The notes under the pieces are model-generated. The model ran no database searches, was not told the DNA's origin, and saw only the letters and a program-made list of their open reading frames with translations. Position numbers and translations under genes: made by a program. This document shows, piece after piece, positions 52,836-62,734 of a DNA stretch of 64,000 bases. The stretch comes from Mesostigma viride (lineage: Eukaryota; Streptophyta; Mesostigmatophyceae; Mesostigmatales; Mesostigmataceae), in assembly GCA_009746045.1 (NCBI GenBank), contig RPFO01000076.1, positions 362,434 to 426,433 on the forward strand. Direction: 5' to 3'. Each line of letters begins with the position of its first letter. Within the stretch, counting starts at the first letter, position 1.

Positions 52836-53740
52836 TCATTTATTTATTCATGCCATCACCCCCCCACATTTAATTATTAATGCCAGCACCCCCAACATTC
52901 ATTTATTCATGCCATCACACCCCCACATTCTTTTATTCATGGCAGCACCCCCCACATTTATTTATTCATGCCATCACCCCCCACATTTAATGATTAATGC
53001 CAGCACCCCCCAACATTCATTTATTCATGCCATCACACCCCCACATTCTTTTATTCATGGCAGCACCCCCCCACATTTATTTATTCATGCCATCACCCCC
53101 CCACATTCTTTTATTCATGGCAGCACCCCCAACATTCATTTATTCATGCCATCACCCCCCCACATTTAATTATTAATGCCAGCACCCCCCAACATTCATT
53201 TATTCATGCCATCACACCCCACATTCTTTTATTCATGGCAGCACCCCCCCACATTTATTTATTCATGCCATCACCCCCCACATTCTTTTATTCATGGCAG
53301 CACCCCCCACATTTATTTATTCATGCCATCACCCCCCCACATTCTTTTATTCATGGCAGCACCCCCCACATTTATTTATTCATGCCATCACCCCCCACAT
53401 TTAATTATTAATGCCAGCACCCCCCAACATTCATTTATTCATGCCATCACACCCCCACATTCTTTTATTCATGGCAGCACCCCCCCACATTTATTTATTC
53501 ATGCCATCACCCCCCCACATTTAATTATTAATGCCAGCACCCCCCAACATTCATTTATTCATGCCATCACACCCCCACATTCTTTTATTCATGGCAGCAC
53601 CCCCCCACATTTATTTATTCATGCCATCACCCCCCCACATTTAATTATTAATGCCAGCACCCCCCCACATGCATGTATACATAGCATCCCCCCCACATGT
53701 ATTTATACGTAGCTTCCCCCCCCCACATGTATTGATACGT
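52836..53740. repeat. Minisatellite of about 30-bp units (ATTCATGCCATCACCCCCCC-type)
   Basis: Units alternate ATTTATTTATTCATGCCATC, TTAATTATTAATGCCAGC, ATTCTTTTATTCATGGCAGC and C-runs with ACA, forming a higher-order repeat. At 53665-53740 it ends in two or three units that are the inverse of the preceding minisatellite (CCCCCACATGTATTGATACG). Confidence 0.95.
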
Positions 53741-56175
53741 GGTCGTAAGGGTCTCGCTGCGGGTAGACCCTCGGAATTTTGTTTTTGTATTGACGTAAGG
53801 GTCTCACTGCAGCGAGACCCCAAGGAATGTCAATTTTTCATGTTTTCATGATGGGGGGGTCTTTCTTTTCTCACCCTTAATCGGGGTTCTTTGAACGGAG
53901 TTTCTTCTATACGTGAATGCGGGAACAAGAGGCCGCTGGATGAGCGGCTTATAGGTCGCAGTGTTTACTCGTAGCTGTTTGGCTAGAGCTTTTGTGATTA
54001 GTAGATGCAATATAGTGCATGGTTGAAAAATGAATTAAATAAAATGTGCGTTCCGCGCTTGGGTTGATTATACCCGGGCGGAACGGGGCGTGAGGTGCAG
54101 TGCCCCTGAAAAGAACAACCTACGCATTATTTAATACTAGCCGTGCAGATTCGGGATATTCTACCCCCGGTCTGTACGGTTAGCGTCTTACTAGCATCCA
54201 CTAAACATAAGGGTTTAATGACGTCAGTTAGCTAGGGATAAGGGAGGTTTTGCGACTAAAAGCCGCTCTGGCTGGTTTTGTCGGCCTCTTTCTTTGCTCG
54301 TTGTCGTTGCGGCGGCAGCCGCAGCTATGGGTGCTGCGGAGCAAAATCCCAAAAGCACTGGTTGCACTGGCCACTTGGCCAGTGGTGAGACTTCCAGTTG
54401 TTAACCGGCCAGGCGTAGTTCCTCGCCCGGTTAACTAAAAGAAAAGAAAAAGATTACCTCCGGTCCGCACCTTTTCCCCAGCTTGGGGTCTTTGGTGGGC
54501 CGGATGCCGTGACAGGTGCTCAACTGTCGCTTGGTCGGCCCAGTGCGCGAGCTGGTGCTCCGTACCTGGGGATGCTTGCACCCCGGGTTGGAGCCGGATG
54601 GCTGGCACTGGCGACCCGTGTCTCGGTCCGCGGCCTGCGGCTTTTTCTTCGGAAATTGCTGCTGGCCAGCAAACTTTGCAATTGCCTTCCGCCGAGGGGG
54701 GGTGGTTGGGGCTGGGGACGGCGATGGGAAAAGCGTCTAAGCTAGAAATTTTTTCCCCACGCATAGAAACCTCGGGGGGAATGCGGTCTTGGCTGAACGG
54801 ACTCTCGTTCAGCCAGGTGCCTGGGGCTGTGGCCTCGGGCATCCGGGCTGGCGGGGCCTGGGCTAGGTCCACGTTTTTTCTCGAAGCACCCCGGGTCTAT
54901 GGGGAGACGGCCATAGCGGTACCGACTCGGGGCCCCGAGAGGGGTCATGATAGGCTGGCCGTGCGCAATCGCAGTGCAAATGCGCTGGGCCTTTTTGGGC
55001 CTGGCCATGCATCCACAGCCGCCGGGCACACGCCTCCCGATGTGGGGGGGCTCCCGTTTTGCGGCAGGGCGGTCACTTGTGACAACGAGCAAGGTGGAGT
55101 GCGGCTTCAAGGGAAAGCCAGGGCGGGGGTGATTGGGCAACGTACTTCATGAAGGGCCTTGAACGGCGTGCCTCCGGGCATGTCAATTAGTGTCACATGT
55201 ATGCTTCCACTTATTGTTTTAATGAAGATGCTGGTTTTTGTGGGAGCTACGTGGGACATGAATCGGGGTTCTTTGAACGGAGTTTCTTCTATACGTGAAT
55301 GCGGGAACAAGAGGCCGCTGGATGAGCGGCTTATAGGTCGCAGTGTTTACTCGTAGCTGTTTGGCTAGAGCTTTTGTGATTAGTAGATGCAATATAGTGC
55401 ATGGTTGAAAAATGAATTAAATAAAATGTGCGTTCCGCGCTTGGGTTGATTATACCCGGGCGGAACGGGGCGTGAGGTGCAGTGCCCCTGAAAAGAACAA
55501 CCTACGCATTATTTAATACTAGCCGTGCAGATTCGGGATATTCTACCCCGGTCTGTACGGTTAGCGTCTTACTAGCATCCACTAAACATAAGGGTTTAAT
55601 GACGTCAGTTAGCTAGGGATAAGGGAGGTTTTGCGACTAAAAGCCGCTCTGGCTGGTTTTGTCGGCCTCTTTCTTTGCTCCCCACCCACCCACCCTTGTC
55701 TTGGTTGCCTCTAGGGCAACGTACTTCATGAAGGGCCTTGAACGGCGTGCCTCCGGGCATGTCAATTAGTGTCACATGTATGCTTCCACTTATTGTTTTA
55801 ATGAAGATGCTGGTTTTTGTGGGAGCTACGTGGGACATGAAAATGATTTGTGTTTGTATCGGTGTTAGGGTCTCGCTGCAGCGAGACCCCTACGAATGTC
55901 GACTTTTAATGTTTGCAAGATGGGAGGGGGCTTTCTTCGCTCACCCTAAAAATGATTTGTTTTTGTTTGACGTTAGGGTCTCGCTGCAGCGAGACCCCAA
56001 GGAATGTATACTTTTTTATGTTTGCATGATGGGAGGTTGCTTGTTTTCGCTCACCCTAAAAATGATTTGTTTTTGCTTGAAGTGAGGGTCTCGCTGCAGC
56101 GAGACGCCAAAGTTTTGCATTAAACTAAATGTCCCTTTTAGAATCCACGAAAGGGTCTAGCTGCAGCGAGACCCT
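53741..56175. repeat. Dyad-bearing tandem repeat of about 115 bp, interrupted by a split-direct-repeat element
   Basis: Dyads at about 53745, 53798, 55866, 55974, 56086 and 56152. Three units share the order dyad, GGAATGT..., TTTTTATGTTTGCATGATGG, CTTTCTTCGCTCACCC and TAAAAATGATTTGTTTTTG. The element at 53879-55841 splits one unit between CTCACCCTT and AATGATTTG. The intact dyads here are the best formed of the window (GGGTCTCGCTGC plus inverse). Confidence 0.92.
53879..55841 (+). mobile_element. Split-direct-repeat element, family III, copy 2
   Basis: A1 53881-54299, internal 54300-55134, B1 55135-55260, A2 55263-55680, spacer CCCACCCACCCACCCTTGTC and on, B2 55714-55839. Near-identical to 37265-39229, with a few substitutions such as CGGTCTGTACGG. 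Neighbouring tandem units read CTCACCCTAAAAATG at the target. Here CTCACCCTT-AA-TCGGGG and GACATG-AA-AATG frame the element, so the joint is again AA. The internal region has a 184-codon frame (54598-55152) running into B1, which I regard as chance. Confidence 0.88.
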
Positions 56176-56251
56176 CCCCATCGTTTTTCTGCCGGCGATT
56201 CAGATTCTGAATGACATTTGTGAAACTTGCTTTTTTGATATTGTTCTGCAG

Positions 56252-59200
56252 ATGTCGTCCTCCTATTCCGATTCTGTCAAGGCCACTCCCGTTTCACCCA
56301 AGATGACGTCGAACACCTCGCCGGACCGAACGGCAACGGAGGCGTTTCCTCCGTTGCAGTTCGGTCCCGTAAATGCTCTGCGAGGTCCCCCCCACCGAGT
56401 CCCCTCGCCCTCCAAGTCCAACTTGCCCCCCAGCGAGTTGGACAGAATTATACCCCCCAACCCTCTCGCTGCTGCGTCTCGCGCTCCGTCCCGCTCTCCG
56501 CCCCGTAAGTCTCCATCGCCGCCCCCAAGTCGGCCGGAGCTACTGCGTCCCGCTCGCCGCCCCGCAAGTCCCCCAAGTCCCCCGCAACTGCGACCCGTTC
56601 GCCGAACCGCAAGTCCCCCTCTCCGCCCAAAGTTCCCCCCGCTACCGCGTCCCGCTCTCCTTCTCGCAAGTCCCCCTCGCCGTCAACCAAGAACCCCGCA
56701 ACTGCGTCCCGCTCGCCGTCCCGCTCTCCTTCCCCCAAGTCCCGCTCGCCGCCACCCAAGTCCCCCGCTTCTGCGTCCCGCTCGCCGTCCCCCAAGCATT
56801 CCAGTTCTAAGCGTAAGCCTGCGGCCGAGTGGGTAGAGGAAGACGACCGCACCAAAGAGCTCAGGAAGCTGAGGAAGTCTATCAGTGAGCTTGTTGAGGA
56901 GGACGAGCGCGATCAGACTAACGGGAGGCCTGAAGACCCGGAATCGCCGGTTCGGGAGTCGCGTCAGAAGCGGTTGTCCGATTTGTTAGCAATGGCCGCA
57001 AGCTTTGCTGACGAATACGCGGCTCTCGACAAGAAGGACAAGGAGAAGGAGAAGGCGGAGAGGGAGGCCATCGAGAAGGCGGAGAGGGAGAGGGTGGAGA
57101 GGGAGGAGAAGGAGAGGCTGGAGAAGGCGGAGAGGGAGGAGGAGGAGAGGGAGTACAAGGAGAAAAAGGCTGCCCAGGAGAAGGAGCACAGGATCCTGGT
57201 GGCGAAGCAGAAGGAGGAGGCGAAGAAGAAGACGGAGGCGGCAGCGAAGGAATTCTTGCGGAGGAGGCCGCTCTTTTTTTGCAGATGCGACAGGAGAGGA
57301 TGAAGGCGGAAGAGGCCGCGAGGAAGATGGAGGAGGAGGCTGCGAGGAAGGAGGAGGAGGCTGCGAAGGCAGTTGAGGGGGAGAAGGACGAGAACGGGAG
57401 CCCACCCCTTCTTCACGAAGGATTTTCAGTCGATTATCAGGTATGTTTATTAATGTGAGACGTACATTTTTCAGATGGCTTGAACGGCGTGTGTGTATCG
57501 TAGAAAGGGTGGGATTTTATGTCATACATTGATCGTAAGGGTCTAGCTGCGGAGAGACGTTGACCTAGGAGTTAAGGTTGTTGACGACGACGATGTGTGG
57601 CCTTTTTTTTACTCTTGTTGTCTGCAGCCCTCCACGGTGGCCATTCTGAAACAGTACCTGGCTCAGGCTGAGTCTGAGTCTGGGGTGAGTCGTAAAGCCG
57701 AAAAGGGCTTGAGAGGCTTGATCCGCTTTCTTTCGGCCGAGATAGGTTTGCAGAGAAGTCCGGTGTCGTCGTGGACCGTCCGGAGTCGGCACACATAATT
57801 TGGAAGAACGACCGCTGGGCCAGCTTGCATTGTTCGAGCCACACTGCGAGCCATTCATGGGAAGAGGGTCGTTGGTGACGACATGTATGAGGTTTTGAAG
57901 ATCGCGCAGTCGTGCATCCTTAATCTGAAGGAGGATGTCGGACGTTACTTTCCCCGTCGTGCTTTAATATGGTCGACGCTCTTTGATGAGGTTGAAAAGT
58001 TCGAGGTCCACATTGGCTTCACATGCATCGAGGCTTCCTATATGGAAACCTTGAAAACCACTGCGTTGCATCAGCTCTTTAAACTCATGACTGGAGATAT
58101 GAGAGCGGATTCGAGGGCTTCACTGTCGGAAGATGAAGTGTTTGATATTGTCAGGCAAGGATTTGTTGACACGTCCAACAGTGACTTATCGTAATTGTGC
58201 CGGGAAGAATGAATGACGTAGGAGGATTGGAGGAGCGCGCACATGAAGTGATCGCGCATTTGGACATGGCAAGAGACCACTTACTGCAATCTTTTGTTAA
58301 GTGGCGGACTGACTTTCTTGTAGCCCGGACGCCAGCCTTTCGCGGGAAGCGGTCGCTTTCTTTTTGGATTGGGCTGGACAGGTGATCCAAAGTTTCCGGC
58401 ACCGGGAGGACTTCCATGTTATTCAGACATATAAGCCATACCGGGAATCGTCCAGGAATGGTTGGATCAAATCTCGTTGGTTGATTGTCTCCAGAGTATC
58501 CGAACCAAGACAGACACGGAGTGGTCTGATTTAGAGGCGGGAGGCCATTGGCAGTCCCTCGAGTTGTTCTTCGAGGCGGAATTGAGGCGGCAACTGGAAA
58601 AGGAGAGAGCCCATCAAGTGCCGATATGGCCTTTGGGGAAGATTTTGAGGAGGTGGAAGTTCTACGTTTCGGTACGTTAACTTGCCGATATCGTTTATCG
58701 ATTTGGGTTGTTTCCATTCCCTGAATAGGGCTCTATATGCTGACCAACCTTCATGGTTTGTCCTGTCATATCATGCAGGGGGGCTCCATGCCAGGGGACG
58801 TATCGGAGGATTTACCTAATTTGTCAGACTTGGTTGATAAGGTGGGTGCTTGTCCGTCGAGTTTCCACGAGCATCTTACATGGGGTCTAGCTGCAGGTAG
58901 ACCCTCACCCTTTTATTGAGACTGACATGTTCGGCTAATTTCAACGGTGCCCCCAACCAATCTGTTGTCTTTTTTCAGGGGGCGGCTGCGGCGATGGCTG
59001 TTGACAGTGCTGGTATTTGGTCTGGACTCGAGATGGAAATGGTAAGCATTAAACGATATCCGGATGTCTGCATTTCGCCTGAAGTTTTAGTGAGCGCATT
59101 ATGCGAAATATACAAATATCGACTAATTTTGATTTCCAATGAGCTGTCGTATTCGGTGTTGACAGGCGGGGGGTTTGGCCTCAGCAGGCGCTGCCGGAGA

Positions 59201-62200
59201 GGAAGAAAACGCTGGAGGAGATGAGGATGGGGGGGATGAAAACGCTGGAGGAGATGAGGATGGGGGAGACGCTGAGGGAGAAGTGGCTGTGCAGGTACGT
59301 TCATCCGCCGCGAGTTCGTGTGATTTTTTTCGTGCTGAGGGGTATCTCCGCAGAGAGACGATGGTGCAACAATCGAACTGAGGTCAAGTCCCTTCTTGTT
59401 CGTTTTTTTTTGTCATGCAGGCGGGGGCTGTCGCTGGGGGTACTGCGGGGGGGAAGGCGGCGAAGCCTCCATTGACTGAGCATGAAAGGGAAAAGCTGGA
59501 TTCCCGCAAGAAGGTTGCGAAGGATCATATTATTGCTGTTGGCCTGATCATGCTTAAGTCTCCGCCCGATGGCGTCGATTCGGAGGGACCTGCGGGGTCC
59601 GAGTTTCGCAAGTACCTGACACGACTTGAGGCGGAAGTCGATGCCGATTTCGATACGGAGGTGTTGGGTGACGCTACCTTTAAGAGTGAATTGGCATATG
59701 AATTCGCAAATCTGGTGAAGTCGAAAGCCACCAAGAATTTCAAGTGGCAGCCTAAGGAGTACTCAGAGGCAAAGGTTGACAAGATCGAGAAATTCATGAA
59801 GGCTGATTTTCGTCGTCGGGCCGCTGAGGGAAAAAGGGCGCTGAATGCGGTGGCAAAGGCCAACAGTAAGAAGAACGCGGAGGCGAAGGCGGCGGAGAAG
59901 GAGGCGAAGAAGGCGGAGAAGGAGAAGGCTAAGGAGGCCAAGAAGCAGCAGAAAACTGGACAGGTACGATTGTTGTGAAAATTTAGACCTCTCGCTGCGG
60001 GTAGACGCTGACCGGCTGCGGGACTTGGTGTTTAGTGTCAGTAAGGTACTATTCCAACAGAACTTTGTTCGTCCCTGAACAGGATGTCGTGGTCGGCCTA
60101 AAGATTACTGACTTGAGCAAATCCTGCGGTCCTTTTCGATTTTTTACTTCAGGATGACGGGGGGGACGAAGACGCCACGGTGGAGAAGAAGTTACCTGGT
60201 CATGACGCCGTGTTCGCGCTGGTGAAGGATATGCTCAAGTACTGCTCGAGTAGGCGGATGGCGGACGTCGATGACCTGCCAAACTGGCCCGAGTTCTCCC
60301 CCTTTCTTGAGCTGCTCCGGTCACTCAACAAGCTTTTTAAGGAGGGGGTGCTCACGAGCAGTGGGAACCCGGACACCGACCCTATCATTGAAAGCTGGAA
60401 GCCTTCGAAAAAGGTCGACTCGAACAAGGAGGTCAGGGACCAGAACATCCGGAAGGCCAATACTCTCAGGGAAACGCGTTGGATTCGGCCGGCCGATTTT
60501 AAGCAGACCGGATGTTTCAGTATGCGGATCCAGACGGTCAACGCGCTTATTTTGCCAGAGGCTTTGAGGCAGCGGCGTTTAAACCTTGAAACCATTAAGG
60601 AGAACGCCGCATTCTCCTCAATGCGCGGGACAACGCCTTGCACTTCAAGGTTGTTGTCCCGGTCTGGCAGTTCCCTTTCCAGGCGCTTGCCGAATCTCAA
60701 CCTGACCTTTCGACAAGCAAATCTTGTGCATGCCGGATTTCGTCAAGTGGCTGAAGCATCACCACGGCGCCAAGATTGACGCGGAGGATGTGGGGTCCAG
60801 GTACTTCCGGCCCCTTTCGGATACTGAAGTCGACGTGTGGCTTAACACGGAGTCCACCACCTCTTTCCTCGCGAGAGGACTTGAGTGGCGTACCTACGCC
60901 AGGTGGACGAGGTGGAAGCAGTTTTGCCTCAGGAGATCGAGGGCAGTCGGCAAGTTTTCAACCTGCTGTGCAATACTGCGATGAAGTCCTACGATCCGAA
61001 ATTTTTTGAGGAACGGGTACCGGTACCGTATCTGGTTCTCCGGTACGCGGTGGTGGATGGGAACCACTACTTTAAGGGGTTAAAGTCGTTTCTCAGGGGG
61101 CCGGATGGCGGGTGGGGAGAGGTTCGGGCAATGATGTGCGAGGGTGGGGCGGAGTCCAATTTCGCAAATACTCCTAAGGAGGCGGAGCACGCTTCCAGGA
61201 CCTGTTGCGGAAATTCCGTGGTGGTTACATGGGTACGAACGTCATTCTTCTCAAGGGTGGCGACCTGCTCCCGTCGTGGAGTGAGCGAAATCTACCTAAG
61301 GCAAAAGAAGATGTAAGCTATCTATTTTGGCAGGGTCTAGCTGCGGGTAGACCCTCGGAATTTTCGTGGTTGTTTTTTGTGTGCGCTTCAAGTTTTTTGC
61401 GAGGGTCTCGCTGCAGCTAGACCCTCTCCTTTTTTTTGTTGGAATTTTCGTTGCGTATTGTCGGCCGTTTCTTTTTCGAATTTTGTTAGGGTCTATCCGC
61501 AGCTATACCCCTCGCCTTTTATGACTGAGTTTTGTCGTTGCTCGCTCGATGTTAATTGATGTCGCAGGCGGTGCTGACCGGCAAGCTGGAGAAGCTGTTC
61601 GACATCGCCAAGGGGGCGAATTCGGAGGACTTAGCCGTGGCGGATCGTACGCTGGGCCAGGCGTTGCTTGACGTGTGGAACTACAACAAGCTATATCTAT
61701 ACGGCAAAGTCACGCGTGGGAAGGGCCACTATATTGCGGATGGCCACTACACCAATCTGCTCACGTACATCCTCCCGGCTATGCGGCAAGCGGGGGGAAG
61801 GGAAGGGAATGTGGAGCCGGCAGCGGTGGATGTACACGAGGAGGAAGCAGAAGGAAAGAAAAAGCCGGCCCACAGCATTGCTTCAGTGCATTCCGCTTAC
61901 AGTCGCACGCTGGCCAACACGTTTCTCCGTCTGACACAGGAGCAGACTGATGATCCTGCCTCAACGAAACCCGCGCCTGAGGAGGTGATGATGCAAAGGT
62001 GCAAATTCGCCAATGCAGAGGGGGAGAAGAAAGGCCAGAAGGTCTCTTGGACTTCTTTCAGGAACTTGGCCAGCCTTCCTATGATGGACGCCGTGATCGA
62101 TTGCATCATGAGCTGCCAGGTTGGACCGGAAAAGCTCACCAAGTTGGTGGAGATCGCCAAGGATGTGCTGGAGTGCCTGCGGCTGACCATTTGCGCCAGA

Positions 62201-62734
62201 TTCAAGGAGGATGAGACGCTGGAAGCGCAATGCAAGGACGCAAATGGCAAGGAGTTTGTGGCGTCTCATATTTTCGAACTCGTCTTCAATCTCCATCCTC
62301 TCGCTCGGCCGGTCGGCAGGAAGGAGATTGTGGCCAGATACCGGGAATTTTGGGATGTGGCCGTCATCATAACGAGGAACATCGCCTACCTTCTTAAAGC
62401 CAAAAAACACGCCGCACATCTGAGGATTCCGAGAAAGGATATCAGTAATGGCAAGATCGACTTTCAGGAGATTCTGCTAAAAGAGAGCGAGGACAAGACG
62501 GTGGGTTTGGCACTTTTGCTCCGGAAGCGTTCAGGAAGTACGCTCCAAAAGTTGGATTACTCGAAGGGGGGTGAAGGAGGCGGCGATGAAGGGGCCGGTG
62601 AAGGGGCTGGAGAAGGGGAAGGGGAAGGGGAAGGAGACGGAGGCGAAGAGGAGGAGGAGGAGTGGGACGTGAAGTATGAGTGGCAGAGTGTGGACTGGGG
62701 CCGTCGCCGGGTCTGGTTTTGCTGTCAGGCCTAG
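56252..62734 (+). CDS. Long multi-exon gene, unknown nuclear-type protein with SR-rich, coiled-coil and acidic parts
   Basis: Exons by GT-AG sites: 56252-57439, 57628-58671, 58779-58841, 58979-59041, 59166-59294, 59421-59963, 60153-61312, 61568-62734. Exon 1 encodes RS/SP repeats (SPSRSPSPKSRSPPPKSPAS), EWVEEDDRTKELRKLRKSI and a Glu/Lys/Arg coiled coil. Later exons are helical: DMYEVLKIAQSCILNLKEDV; KDHIIAVGLIMLKSPPDGVD; LTGKLEKLFDIAKGANSEDL. A Gly/Glu tail ends exon 8. Frameshifts near 56520, 57250, 57790, 57830, 58190, 58370, 58510, 60610 and 60940 mean it is decayed or the assembly has indels. Five of seven introns hold a dyad. The ATG follows TTCTGCAG, itself acceptor-like, so earlier exons may exist. 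No family is recognised. Confidence 0.55.
57537..57560. repeat. Dyad in intron 1 of the long gene
   Basis: GGGTCTAGCTGCGGAGAGAC, a degenerate copy about 100 bases after the donor site. It occupies the position of the dyad array that precedes the truncated paralogous exon near 41.6 kb. Confidence 0.8.
58883..58907. repeat. Dyad in intron 3 of the long gene
   Basis: GGGTCTAGCTGCAGGTAGAC followed by CCT. It lies between the two 63-base exons. Similar degenerate dyads sit in the next introns at about 59340 (TATCTCCGCAGAGAGAC) and 59985 (CTCTCGCTGCGGGTAGAC). Confidence 0.8.
61333..61510. repeat. Three dyads in the intron before exon 8 of the long gene
   Basis: About 61334 (GGGTCTAGCTGCGGGTAGAC), 61402 (GGGTCTCGCTGCAGCTAGAC) and 61487 (GGGTCTATCCGCAGCTATAC). 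The first starts 22 bases after the donor GTAAGC at 61313. Confidence 0.88.

Noticed and set aside
50715-53169. Three overlapping 700-800-codon frames with YQYMWGGAAT repeats
   Set aside because: Translation of the G-run minisatellite in three phases. Frame shifts follow the G-run length.
54598-55152. 184-codon frame in the internal part of split-repeat family III
   Set aside because: It overlaps the B1 repeat and looks like GC-rich chance. No domain is visible and the opposite strand is also open.
55850-56170. Peptides such as RVSLQRDP or GLAAARPL as conserved protein motifs
   Set aside because: They are translations of the dyad in different frames and appear wherever it occurs.
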